This document shows, one piece after another, positions 8,726 to 17,731 of a stretch of DNA of 48,546 nt. The DNA lies in assembly GCA_018816885.1 (NCBI GenBank), contig JAHIUS010000001.1:72028-120573 (forward strand), in the 5' to 3' direction. Under the pieces are notes generated by a model, which saw nothing but the letters and a program-made list of their open reading frames with translations, did no database searches and was not told where the DNA came from. This DNA is from Patescibacteria group bacterium (GTDB taxonomy: Bacteria > Patescibacteriota > Gracilibacteria > UBA1369 > UBA12470). The stretch's first letter is position 1; each line of letters opens with the position of its first letter. Made by a program: the position numbers and the translations under genes.

Positions 8726-10900
8726 ATGAAAAAACTACTGTCTACTGTTATTGCATTCGTGATGATTTTAAATCTTTCAAATGTGATGCTTGCGTATGCA
8801 CTTTCTCCAATACAATTTGTAGCATCTTTTCAGGGGCCTGCTGCACAGGACATTTATACCGATTCTAACGATGCTGTTCTTACTGAACTTACGTTTAGTG
8901 CCGATGGAGATGTCGAAGTACGGAATTTAACGGTTACTTTAACTTCTGATACCGGTGACGGGCTTATTGCTGATGATGGTAATGCTAATTTTACTGATAT
9001 TAAACTTGTTCGACTTGATGTTGATGGCAATGTTGTGGAGACCTTGATGGGTCCTGTTGAAGTTGATATTTATGGTGATGATGAAGAGCAGTCTTTTGAT
9101 TTGCCCGATACATTTGCTATGAACGCTTATACTGTAGAAAATGTAGCTATTACTTGTGATGTCTCTAATAATGATGATTTGGATGGGACAACGATAAAGG
9201 CTACTTTGAATGCTATTAGTCAGGTTGATGGTGTTTGGGATCCTGATGTTGCGGAGTATGTTACGGATATTGTGCCGGGGGTTGATATTGTTGGGAATAC
9301 AATGACTGTTTCAGCCAATGGTCCCTTGAGTGTATCTTTAGCTTCTTCTCCAGTGTCTGATACGGTTGTTGGAGGAGCGAATGATATTGCTTTAGTTGGA
9401 TTTGCGTTTCATACACCTGCTTCATATGATGGAGTTGTTACAAGCATTATGATTTCCGGTTATCTTGATGTTGATGGGGATGGTGTTTATGGTGAAGGAG
9501 GCGATGGGTCTACAGATTTAGGTAATGTTGTTACAACAGTTTGGTTGGAAGATAGCGATGGTAATCAGGTGAGTAATTTCGAAACTTTTGATGGAAATGG
9601 AGAGGCTATGTTTAGCGGTTTGAATTTGGGGTATGAAGCTGGCGAGGTTTTTCTTTTGAGGGTTGTAGGTGATTTTAGTCAGACAGCTCCTTATGAAGGA
9701 TATGAGACAAATTATGTTGCTGTGAACATTGATGATGTGAGCACTGATGTTATTGTTGAGAATATGTATGGTAATGCTGTTTCTGTTGAGGGAGGTGATC
9801 TTAATGTTGGTCCTGCTGTCCGGATGGAGGTTGTTGAGTTTGGTGAGTTGACTATGCAGGAGTCTTTTAATTCACAGCTTGATGATCAAATTGCTGCCGC
9901 TAATACGGAAGATTTATTGGTTGGAGTGTTGCGGCTTTATGCAGAACATGAGGATTTTGAGGTAAATAAATTAACTTTGACATTTACAGATGAGACTGGA
10001 GATCTTGCGACAGCTCCGGATTTGGTTGATGCTATCGAAAGTGTGACTTTGGTTTATCCAACTGAGTTTGATGATCCCGAGACCTTGGATGGATTGAGGA
10101 CAGGTTTTATAGTGGGAAGTGGTGTGACTTTTACCAGTTTGGGTATGGTTGCTCCGAATGATGATTATTCTTATGCTGAAGTTTATGTGAATTTAAATGA
10201 TCATGGACTTATTGGAGGGTTGGACAGTGATGATGAGTTGTATTTGACTGTTGATAATACAACCGGTGATTTTGAAGCTGTCGGGCAGGCTTCCGGTTAT
10301 ACTTTTGATGAAGGGGATTATTCAGATATTACTTGTTCAAATGCGACTTATGTTTATAGAAGTGTTCCGACAGTTGCGAATGATACAGCTCTGGGATCAT
10401 CACTCGTAATGGGTGCTGATCAAGAGGTCTATCGATTTACTGTTTCTGCTGATAGTAATGCCAGAATTGTACTTAAACAGCTTGGGTTTGATGTTTCCTC
10501 TACAGGTTTGGACATTGGGAATACTTGGTTTGTGACAGAATACGGCAGTAATACTGTTTTGGGGGTAGGTAGATATGGTAGCGGCTTTGCCGGTACGAGA
10601 TTTTTTCGTACAAATGTTATAGATGCAGGAACTACCAAAACTTATTCTCTGTATGTTAGTTGGCTTTATGATGCGGATCCTATGGTTGCCGATGAGGCTA
10701 TTTCTGTGAGGCTTCATCATGATGATGGCTACCATGTGTCTGCCGGATCTTTTCCGTATATTTTCAATGCTCTTTCCAGGCTTGCCGGTTTGGTTTGGTC
10801 TGATGGCGGTAGTCCTTACGGTCATGGGCTTTTATCTGATGAATGGATGTCCGGATATAAAGTTCCAGGATTTCCTCTTGACTATATGACGCTTAATTAA
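8726..10900 (+). CDS. large secreted, Asp/Gly-rich cell-surface protein
   Basis: N-terminal signal peptide, repeated beta-type segments, C-terminal LVWSDGGSPYGHGLLSDEWMSGYKVPGFPLD. Confidence 0.75.
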   Translation: MKKLLSTVIAFVMILNLSNVMLAYALSPIQFVASFQGPAAQDIYTDSNDAVLTELTFSADGDVEVRNLTVTLTSDTGDGLIADDGNANFTDIKLVRLDVDGNVVETLMGPVEVDIYGDDEEQSFDLPDTFAMNAYTVENVAITCDVSNNDDLDGTTIKATLNAISQVDGVWDPDVAEYVTDIVPGVDIVGNTMTVSANGPLSVSLASSPVSDTVVGGANDIALVGFAFHTPASYDGVVTSIMISGYLDVDGDGVYGEGGDGSTDLGNVVTTVWLEDSDGNQVSNFETFDGNGEAMFSGLNLGYEAGEVFLLRVVGDFSQTAPYEGYETNYVAVNIDDVSTDVIVENMYGNAVSVEGGDLNVGPAVRMEVVEFGELTMQESFNSQLDDQIAAANTEDLLVGVLRLYAEHEDFEVNKLTLTFTDETGDLATAPDLVDAIESVTLVYPTEFDDPETLDGLRTGFIVGSGVTFTSLGMVAPNDDYSYAEVYVNLNDHGLIGGLDSDDELYLTVDNTTGDFEAVGQASGYTFDEGDYSDITCSNATYVYRSVPTVANDTALGSSLVMGADQEVYRFTVSADSNARIVLKQLGFDVSSTGLDIGNTWFVTEYGSNTVLGVGRYGSGFAGTRFFRTNVIDAGTTKTYSLYVSWLYDADPMVADEAISVRLHHDDGYHVSAGSFPYIFNALSRLAGLVWSDGGSPYGHGLLSDEWMSGYKVPGFPLDYMTLN

Positions 10901-10916
10901 AACATGTGATTATAAA

Positions 10917-10945
10917 GGAGCCTCTTTCTTAAGGGGCTCTTTTTT
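10917..10945 (+). terminator. Rho-independent terminator
   Basis: GAGCCTC...GGGGCTC followed by TTTTTT. Confidence 0.7.
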
Positions 10946-10984
10946 GTTAAAATTTTGTTTGTATACTTTTAACCAAACAAAAAA

Positions 10985-11755
10985 ATGAAGAAAAAACATC
11001 AAAAACTTGTTGGGATTACTGTCGCGATTGTTTTGATTTTGACGATTGTTCTTGGGACTGCGGGGAATTTTATGGGGGCTTTTAATATGAATCGAGGTGG
11101 TGAAGTAGGGCAGGATGGTGCTCCTGAAATTCAAGAGATGGCGGCGGTTGCCGATACGGGCAATACTCATGATAGCGATATAGCTGGGCTTAATAGTGGT
11201 TTTAGTATGGGTATTCCTTATGTTCAAACAGTTGCTTTCAATGGTGGAGAGTTGGATTTTTTTAATGATAGCGAGATTTACAGATTCAAGATTTCCGCAA
11301 TTGATGGGAATGTGACTATTTATTATCTGGGGTTTGATTTTTATGAAGAGGGATTGGAAATAGAAGATTTATATATTACCGAATATGGAGATGATACCGT
11401 TCTCGGGAAAATGAGTTATTCCGGTCATAATAATTTGATTCACGGGGCTTTGGATGAAAGGGGTGATGGTATTGCAATTATGGAAGGGGATGATAAGACT
11501 TTTTCGCTTATGGCGGCTTTGGATAGGGATCATGATGATGATTATATTTCATCGCAAACGAGGTTTGGCAGTTCTACTTCCCCGAATTGTGTCGGGCCCG
11601 ATACTTATGAAAATGTTTTTGATGAGGTCGATTTTGATTTAGGTATGATTTGGGCTCCTCGTGTTAATAAAAAACTTTCCGATCCTGTTTGGATGAATGA
11701 TGGTTGCGATGTGGAAGGTCTTAATATGGCTCTTTTTGAGATTGAGAGACTATAG
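10985..11755 (+). CDS. secreted protein homologous to the C-terminal region of the 8726 protein
   Basis: EIYRFKIS...LGFDFYEEGLEIEDLYITEYGDDTVLG parallels EVYRFTVS...LGFDVSSTGLDIGNTWFVTEYGSNTVLG. Confidence 0.7.
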   Translation: MKKKHQKLVGITVAIVLILTIVLGTAGNFMGAFNMNRGGEVGQDGAPEIQEMAAVADTGNTHDSDIAGLNSGFSMGIPYVQTVAFNGGELDFFNDSEIYRFKISAIDGNVTIYYLGFDFYEEGLEIEDLYITEYGDDTVLGKMSYSGHNNLIHGALDERGDGIAIMEGDDKTFSLMAALDRDHDDDYISSQTRFGSSTSPNCVGPDTYENVFDEVDFDLGMIWAPRVNKKLSDPVWMNDGCDVEGLNMALFEIERL

Positions 11756-11830
11756 TCTATAGTCGAAAAAATCGTTTTGTGAAGCGAAACATCATCAGTA
11801 AACCCTATACATCCTATTTCCTACATTTAC
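11747..11830. repeat. heptanucleotide tracts flanking a weak hairpin, running into nfo
   Basis: agactat agtctat agtcgaa; gttttg-tgaag-cgaaac; ccctata catccta tttccta catttac. Confidence 0.5.
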
Positions 11831-12646
11831 GGTGCTCACATGTCGATTGCGAATGGATTTAAGGCGGCTCTTATGGAGGCGGAAGCTCTTTCCGTAAGTG
11901 CGATGCAGGTTTTCATGAAAAGCCCTCGCAGCAGGGCGAAAACGAAGCTTACGAGTGAGGAGGCTGAGGAGTTTAAGGCATATTCTGATGAGATTGGATT
12001 TAAGTTTACTGTTGCGCATTGTTCGTATCTGCTTAATTTTGCAAAAAAGGGTCAAAGATGGGCGCTGGATTCTTTGATTGATGATTTACGAGGAGTTGAA
12101 ATGCTCGGAGGAGTTGGTGTTGTTTTGCATGTTGGTAAATATTTGGATCTTGAGTATGCGTCGGCTTTTGACTTTTTGATTCCTAACTTGAAGACTGTTC
12201 TTTCTGAAACTTCAGATTTGAAAGCAAAAATTATTTTGGAAAATACTGCAGGGCAGGGGACTGAAATGGGAAGGTCTTTTGAGGAGCTTGCGGAGATCAA
12301 GGATGCGCTAGGGTCTGATCGAGTGTCGATTTGTCTTGATACCTGTCATTCGTGGGCGTTCGGGTACGATTGGGGGGATTTTGAAGGGGTTTTCGAGGAG
12401 TTTGATCGGATTTTGGGGTTGGAAAATTTAGAGTGTATTCATTTTAATGATGCGACTAAAGAAAGAGGGTCGCGGGTTGATCGTCATGCGAATTTGGGGG
12501 ATGGGGAGCTGGGAGTTGAGGCTCTTTCCGGTATTATGAAGTGGGCGGGGAGTCATGAAATCCCTTTGATTCTTGAGACGCCGGAAAGAAACGGCATGAC
12601 TCATGCGGATGATTTTGAGGTTATGAGGGAGTGGATGAAATCATAG
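11816..12646 (+). CDS. nfo: endonuclease IV (AP endonuclease); likely start upstream of the first ATG
   Basis: TIM-barrel motifs ENTAGQGTEMG, CLDTCHSWAFGYD, HFNDATKERGSRVDRHANLGDG, ILETPERN; in-frame SYIYGAH precedes ATG 11840. Confidence 0.88.
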   Translation: MSYIYGAHMSIANGFKAALMEAEALSVSAMQVFMKSPRSRAKTKLTSEEAEEFKAYSDEIGFKFTVAHCSYLLNFAKKGQRWALDSLIDDLRGVEMLGGVGVVLHVGKYLDLEYASAFDFLIPNLKTVLSETSDLKAKIILENTAGQGTEMGRSFEELAEIKDALGSDRVSICLDTCHSWAFGYDWGDFEGVFEEFDRILGLENLECIHFNDATKERGSRVDRHANLGDGELGVEALSGIMKWAGSHEIPLILETPERNGMTHADDFEVMREWMKS

Positions 12647-12705
12647 ATCAAAGACCATAGATCAAAGACCATAGACCATAGATCAAAGACCATAGATCAA
12701 AGACC
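12643..12705. repeat. nine tandem heptads AWAGAYC
   Basis: atagatc aaagacc atagatc aaagacc atagacc atagatc aaagacc atagatc aaagacc. Confidence 0.85.
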
Positions 12706-12721
12706 AAAAACGAATTCTAGT

Positions 12722-13654
12722 ATGGATGAAATAATTCAAAAAATCATAAAAAAGGAGTTGGGTGAAGATGCTTTGAAGATTATTCGTATGACAATGGGAA
12801 TTTGCAATGAGGTGTATCAAGTTGATTTGTCTTCGAAGAAAGTGATTATAAGGCTCAATAAAGATGCTTCTAAAATGAGTGGTTCGCAACAACATCTTGA
12901 ACTGTTTCATTCTTTGGGAATCAAGGTGCAAGAGATAATAGCTTTTGATTATTCGAAAACTTCAACCCCTTACGCTTATCAGATTCGCAGTTACCTTGAA
13001 GGAGAAGATTTGGATCGAGTAATTGCTGATTTGAGCGAGAAAGAATTAAAGGGAATTGCTGAAGAAATTTCAAGAATTATCAAAAAACTCAAGCCTCTTC
13101 CTACAAATGGCAAGTATGGCTGGGTAGGTGAGAATGAAGATAATTTATATGATTCCTGGGTCCAAATTATTGAAAAGATGATCCGAGAAGTTAATGAGCG
13201 AAATGAAAAACATGGTGTTGTTGGAGAAGAATATATCGAGCTTATGCAGAATTTGCTGGGAAAACACCTTCATTATTTTAAAAATATGCCTTCAACGTTT
13301 TATTACGATGATATGAGTTCTAAAAATGTATTAATCCATGAGGGGCGGTTTGCAGGGTTGGTGGATTTAGATGAAATAGCCTATGGCGATCCTTTGGAAG
13401 GTGTGGGGCGGATTTTAGCGAGTTGGTATGGTACTGCTTATGGAAAGGTTTATTCTGAAGCAGTTATGGACTCTCTTGATTTAGATGACAAGGAGCGTGA
13501 AATGGTTAAGGTGTATGCGTTATTGAATCGGATTTTTTGGCTTTCTGAATCAGGGGTGGAGTTTAATCAAAACACTTCAAGTGAAATTGATTGGGAGAAC
13601 GTGAAGGATAACCGCAGGATTATTGATGATATCAAGGAGTCGCTTGCAGTTTAG
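12722..13654 (+). CDS. aminoglycoside phosphotransferase/choline kinase-family protein
   Basis: Kinase-like YYDDMSSKNVLIHEGRFAGLVDLDEIAYGDP. Confidence 0.75.
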   Translation: MDEIIQKIIKKELGEDALKIIRMTMGICNEVYQVDLSSKKVIIRLNKDASKMSGSQQHLELFHSLGIKVQEIIAFDYSKTSTPYAYQIRSYLEGEDLDRVIADLSEKELKGIAEEISRIIKKLKPLPTNGKYGWVGENEDNLYDSWVQIIEKMIREVNERNEKHGVVGEEYIELMQNLLGKHLHYFKNMPSTFYYDDMSSKNVLIHEGRFAGLVDLDEIAYGDPLEGVGRILASWYGTAYGKVYSEAVMDSLDLDDKEREMVKVYALLNRIFWLSESGVEFNQNTSSEIDWENVKDNRRIIDDIKESLAV

Positions 13655-14034
13655 TTTCTTGCGATCTTTTTTTCGCCTTCAATAAAGCTGAACTCTTCTC
13701 TCTGCGGTTCGGCCATGTATTCCACGGCATTTGTTTCTTCGATTTGCTTAAAGGATTGGGCGTCGATGAGCTGATTTTCCAGGTCTTTTGATTCGGAAGT
13801 CAGGGATTCATAGTCGATCTGGAGTTCTTTAAGTAAGTATCCTTTGGCGGATTTTTGACTGGAAACATAAAGATATGTTAATCCGAGGACAAGAATCATT
13901 ACGACGAGTGTCCAGGTTAGTAGGGTGTATGTTGAATTTATCTCTTCGGAAAGAAGTCTTGGAGATTTTGAGGTTTTTCGCTTTTTGCTCCTGTTTTTCT
14001 TGGTCGGGTTGTTGTAGTAGAGATCCTTTTTCAA
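13651..14034 (-). CDS. FtsL/DivIC-like septum protein
   Basis: Basic N-terminus, single TM, coiled coil; about 127 aa. Confidence 0.55.
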   Translation of the reverse strand: MKKDLYYNNPTKKNRSKKRKTSKSPRLLSEEINSTYTLLTWTLVVMILVLGLTYLYVSSQKSAKGYLLKELQIDYESLTSESKDLENQLIDAQSFKQIEETNAVEYMAEPQREEFSFIEGEKKIARN

Positions 14035-14042
14035 GTTGTTTT

Positions 14043-14190
14043 AGTGAGGAGTAATGAGTGCCAAGTCTCAAGTGGGTGGAGTTTCGCCTGTGGCGAAACG
14101 ACTTGATTGTTAGTTTTTTGCGCGGGGATCGCTTTGCTTCCTCGCGCTGGTGGAGTTTCGCCTATGGCTCGGCGGCTTGATTGTTAGCGA
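14043..14190 (+). repeat. AGT-heptad plus hairpin composite element, tandem double copy
   Basis: agtgagg agtaatg agtgcca agtctca agtgggt ggagttt; GTTTCGCC-tgt-GGCGAAAC; GCGCGGGGA-tcgctttgct-TCCTCGCGC; second unit ggagtttcgcctatggctcggcggcttgattg. Confidence 0.85.
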
Positions 14191-14207
14191 GGGTCGCAAT
14201 CATGATT

Positions 14208-15149
14208 TCATTCTGTTGCGGCAGGGGTCACAATCTCATATTCGATATTTATGATTCCGGTGCTGAGTTTTCCTATTTCTTGAAAAGCCACCTTAGAGAG
14301 GTCGAGGACATGACCGTCTATGTATGGACCGCGGTCGTTTATTTCCACTTCGACAGTTTTATTGTTTTCGATGTTTGTTACTCTTACGATTGTGCCAAAT
14401 GGGAGGGTCATGTGTGCGGCGGTTAGCTTCATTTGGTCGAATTGGTCGCCCGAGGCTGTTGTCATGCCTTCGAAGTAGTCTGCATAAAATGTTGCTTTGC
14501 CGTAGCCGACCTCTCCGGTGTAGTAGCCCGGGTTTTTGTATCTGTAAATTATGTCTGCGAGCTGCGCTCTTGTTATGTTTTTTCCAGGGTTAATCATCCC
14601 TTGAGAGTCTTGATATATCAGTGCGTTTTCGCATGAATAGTTGAGGTAGCCCGTGTACCATGCGTTTTTTTCAGCATCCGGGAAAAACTCATCATCATCT
14701 TTCGGGAATGTGGGGATTAGCTCATTTGTATTTACGAACATTTTCAGAGTTTCCACCAAATTTACGGAATTCTCCGGCTTGAAAGTGCCGTCGTCATATC
14801 CTGCAACAATTTTTTTTTCTACTCCTTCGGATAAATATGGGAAGTACCATTCGGTTCCTTCTACATCTGAAAAAATCGATCCTGTTGTTGTTTCCGGCTC
14901 GATATTTGAGCTTAAAAGTAGAATTTTCAGGGTTTCTGCTCGGTTGACTTCTTGGTTCGGTTTAAAGGTCCCATCCGCATAGCCTGAAATAATGCCTTGG
15001 TTGTAAAGATATGAGATTGCATCGTAATATTTAGTGCCTTGTTCCAAGTCCGAGAAGGGGAGAGTTGTTTCGTCGGAGGCTTGTGCTAATAGTGGTAGAA
15101 GCAGTGGTAGTAGTAGTACCGATATTGCTTTTGTGATTTCAGACTTCAC
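14208..15149 (-). CDS. secreted SLH-repeat protein with C-terminal RlpA-like double-psi beta-barrel
   Basis: SLH repeats (GIISGYADGTFKPNQEVNRAE; KIVAGYDDGTFKPENSVN), then GKATFYADYFEGMTTASGD...VEINDRGPY...LDLSKVAFQEIG; GTG start. Confidence 0.85.
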   Translation of the reverse strand: MKSEITKAISVLLLPLLLPLLAQASDETTLPFSDLEQGTKYYDAISYLYNQGIISGYADGTFKPNQEVNRAETLKILLLSSNIEPETTTGSIFSDVEGTEWYFPYLSEGVEKKIVAGYDDGTFKPENSVNLVETLKMFVNTNELIPTFPKDDDEFFPDAEKNAWYTGYLNYSCENALIYQDSQGMINPGKNITRAQLADIIYRYKNPGYYTGEVGYGKATFYADYFEGMTTASGDQFDQMKLTAAHMTLPFGTIVRVTNIENNKTVEVEINDRGPYIDGHVLDLSKVAFQEIGKLSTGIINIEYEIVTPAATE

Positions 15150-15154
15150 TATTC

Positions 15155-15189
15155 GTTTAGAGTTTAGGATTTTTAATTTCGGATTTAAA
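15155..15189. repeat. degenerate heptanucleotide tract, same family as 6781 but on the opposite strand
   Basis: gtttaga gtttagg attttta atttcgg atttaaa. Confidence 0.6.
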
Positions 15190-15191
15190 AA

Positions 15192-15656
15192 CTAGTTTGC
15201 TAGTTTTATTACCACTTTCCTGAAATTTCCTTGGCCGCTGCTCTCCGTTTCCAGATCGTCGAATTCCGGCTGCATAAGGTGCATATGTACGACCCTGCGG
15301 AAATACGGGGACATTGGCGGAAGGGATTGATTACTCCCTGTTTGGCGCACATAATCGGCTTTTCTGTTGGCTATTTCTATTACGCTGTCTTCCTGGCGTT
15401 TTCTGTAGTTGTCTACATCGATTTCGATTGAAAAATCTTTTTGATCGGGGAATTTTCGGTATGTGATAAGTTTGGCGATTGACTGTAGTGCCTGTAGATT
15501 TTCGCCGTGTTTTCCGATTAGCAGGCTTGATTCTTCGGATGAGATATTAACTCTGTATGTTCTGCCGTCTTCCTTCATTTCAACTTCTACGCTTCCGAAA
15601 GGGATTTGCATGGCGGAGAGTATTTCAGAGACTATGTCTTGTATATCCAGTTCCAT
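15192..15656 (-). CDS. Jag/KhpB-like KH-R3H RNA-binding protein
   Basis: SSLLIGKHGENLQALQSIAKL KH motif, R3H-like C-terminus, adjacent to yidC. Confidence 0.88.
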   Translation of the reverse strand: MELDIQDIVSEILSAMQIPFGSVEVEMKEDGRTYRVNISSEESSLLIGKHGENLQALQSIAKLITYRKFPDQKDFSIEIDVDNYRKRQEDSVIEIANRKADYVRQTGSNQSLPPMSPYFRRVVHMHLMQPEFDDLETESSGQGNFRKVVIKLAN

Positions 15657-15662
15657 GTTGTG

Positions 15663-15711
15663 TTATAGATTATAAATTATAAGATTGTTTCTTGTTTACT
15701 GTTATTTGTTA
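15663..15711. repeat. heptanucleotide tract overlapping the yidC 3' end
   Basis: ttataga ttataaa ttataag attgttt cttgttt actgtta tttgtta. Confidence 0.6.
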
Positions 15712-16943
15712 TCTAAAACTTTCACTTTCGGTTCATTCTTAGGGGTTTCTTTGTTGACGATTACTTGCTGGACGATTCCGTAAATGGTTGATGTTCCCCA
15801 GTAGAGGCCGACTCCCGATGGGATTGATGCCGTGAAGAAGGCGATCATTAACGGCATGAAGTAGATCATCATTTTGTTTGCGTTTTCCATGTCGCTCGCG
15901 AGGTCTTGTTTTTGACCTTTTTTGGCTGGGCTTTTCTCGTTTTTCTTGTCTTTTTTGGTCTTTTTGCGCTGGAGTGCGAGTTTCATCTGTGTGAATTGGA
16001 GCATTCCTACCGCTATCGGGAAGAAGTAGATTTCTATTTTTGTCAGGTCGAATATCCCCAGGAATGATATATTGATGCTTGATAGTGAGAAGTCTTGTTG
16101 GAAATCGTATAGAAGTGCGATTTTATCGGGGTTTAGTCCTTCTTTTATTGTATAAAAAAGTGCAATTAGAATCGGGAATTGTATGAGTAGCGGTAGGCAG
16201 CTTCCGAAAGGATTAACTTTGTTTTCCTGCCAGACTTTCATAGTTTCCATTGCGATTTTTTCTTGGTTGTTCGCGTATTTTTTCTTGACTGCTTCTATTT
16301 TCGGTTGGATTTCTTGGAGTCTTCTTTGGGATCTCAAAGCGTGCTGAGAAGGGATCAATAGAATGGTTCGTACCAGAAGTGTGATGATGATAATTGCGAG
16401 TGCGAGTGAGTGTCCCGGGAGGATGCTGATTGTGAATATTAGTGCGTTATGGATCGGTTTGTAGAAAGCTTCTCTCCAGAATGTTGTGAGCATGCTCGGT
16501 TCTCTTATTGTGAATTCGTTTGAGAAGTAAGTTTTTTCGTTGAGTTCGTATCTGATTTGGTATCTGCCGAGTTCGTTGAATAAACTGTAAGTCCATTTGC
16601 TGTAGCTCAGTGTGTTTTTTTCTCCGGGCTGTATTTGGATGTCTTGTGCGTTTGCGCAGTCAAGTTTGTTTGTGGCTGAAAGCCCTAGCCATTCACCGTT
16701 TTCGTATCTGTAAATATCTAGTGGCGGGGAAGGGCATTTGTTTTCTATTATTACAACCTCCGACAGGTTGTTCTGGATGTTCAAAGTGACTTCTTTCCCG
16801 TAAGCGTACTCGATTTTTGGTGTTGCGAGGCCGATGTCACTGTCATTTAGTGAAGTTGTGAGTTCCGTGTTACCGTTGCAGCTTTTTGAGAAAAGCAAAA
16901 AAGTTGTGAAGATGAGGAGGAATAAAAGGAGGTTTTTGCGCAT
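15702..16943 (-). CDS. yidC: YidC/Oxa1 membrane insertase
   Basis: PFGSCLPLLIQFPILIALFYTI, C-terminal IPSGVGLYWGTSTIYGIVQQ; ATG at 16943 (MRKNLLL). Confidence 0.93.
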   Translation of the reverse strand: MRKNLLLFLLIFTTFLLFSKSCNGNTELTTSLNDSDIGLATPKIEYAYGKEVTLNIQNNLSEVVIIENKCPSPPLDIYRYENGEWLGLSATNKLDCANAQDIQIQPGEKNTLSYSKWTYSLFNELGRYQIRYELNEKTYFSNEFTIREPSMLTTFWREAFYKPIHNALIFTISILPGHSLALAIIIITLLVRTILLIPSQHALRSQRRLQEIQPKIEAVKKKYANNQEKIAMETMKVWQENKVNPFGSCLPLLIQFPILIALFYTIKEGLNPDKIALLYDFQQDFSLSSINISFLGIFDLTKIEIYFFPIAVGMLQFTQMKLALQRKKTKKDKKNEKSPAKKGQKQDLASDMENANKMMIYFMPLMIAFFTASIPSGVGLYWGTSTIYGIVQQVIVNKETPKNEPKVKVLDNK

Positions 16944-16953
16944 TGTTTTTGTT

Positions 16954-17016
16954 AGTAAGGAGCAATGAGTAATGAGTACCAAGTGGGTGGTGTTTCTGCT
17001 GCGCAGAAACTGTTTT
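16954..17016 (+). repeat. AGT-heptad plus hairpin composite element
   Basis: agtaagg agcaatg agtaatg agtacca agtgggt ggtgttt; GTTTCTGC-tgc-GCAGAAAC. Confidence 0.88.
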
Positions 17017-17340
17017 TTATAGTTTATTTAAGAGATATAAAAGCTCTTTTTCAAGCTCTTTGTAATCAAGCTCGATGGCGGCGAATCGTGGTAGTATTAC
17101 GATTTCAAGGCCTTTCGGAACTTCGTTTAGCCTTATTATTTCAAGGATTTGTCTTTTGAAGCGATTTCTTTTTACTGCGGATTTTTCAAGTTTGCGGCTT
17201 ATTGTGATCGCGAAGCGGGATTCATGGTCGCTCTGGCTCTGGTATTTTACTACAAAATAACGCGATTTCGACTCTTTCCCCTTGTCTAAAATATCTTTGA
17301 TATTGTCCGCTTCTCTAAGTTTGAATTTTTTTGCAAGCAT
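17017..17340 (-). CDS. rnpA: ribonuclease P protein component
   Basis: KLREADNIKDIL..., AKRNRFKRQILE RNR motif; between yidC and rpmH. Confidence 0.92.
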   Translation of the reverse strand: MLAKKFKLREADNIKDILDKGKESKSRYFVVKYQSQSDHESRFAITISRKLEKSAVKRNRFKRQILEIIRLNEVPKGLEIVILPRFAAIELDYKELEKELLYLLNKL

Positions 17341-17394
17341 TTATAAGGACGGGAATACAAATGTTTTAGATCGCTCGCAGAAGTGACGGAATTG

Positions 17395-17532
17395 CTATTT
17401 CTGGTTTGGAGTCAGGCGTTTGCGGCCTTTTTGACGTCTTGCTTTAAGTACATTCTTTCCTCCCGCACTGCTGCTTTTCTTGAGGAAGCCGTGTCTGCGT
17501 GCTCTACGCCTGGTTTTAGTCTTGCCTAGCAT
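17395..17532 (-). CDS. rpmH: ribosomal protein bL34
   Basis: Reverse translation [45 protein letters not shown]; absent from ORF track because short. Confidence 0.93.
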   Translation of the reverse strand: MLGKTKTRRRARRHGFLKKSSSAGGKNVLKARRQKGRKRLTPNQK

Positions 17533-17540
17533 GTTGGTGA

Positions 17541-17611
17541 AGTAACGAAGTAGTTAAGTAACTATCGGTGTTCCCGTATTTTTGTCCCGTGATCGCTTTG
17601 CTCCCCGGAAC
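17541..17611 (+). repeat. divergent copy of the composite element
   Basis: AGT words (imperfect register), GGTGTTCC...GGAAC with TCGCTTTGCT in the loop. Confidence 0.5.
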
Positions 17612-17731
17612 TTAGCACAGGGATTCTAGCGCAACTATTCTGCTATCACAAGTTTTTATTGCGATTTTTACTCGAATTATAGTATCTTTATATTCTGAGG
17701 AGGCTAACGACCATTAATTAAAGTTCCCTCT

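Noticed and set aside
17533-17731. Origin of replication next to rpmH
   Set aside because: The rpmH-rnpA-yidC-jag cluster is often near dnaA/oriC, but no dnaA gene or TTATCCACA-type box cluster is seen here.
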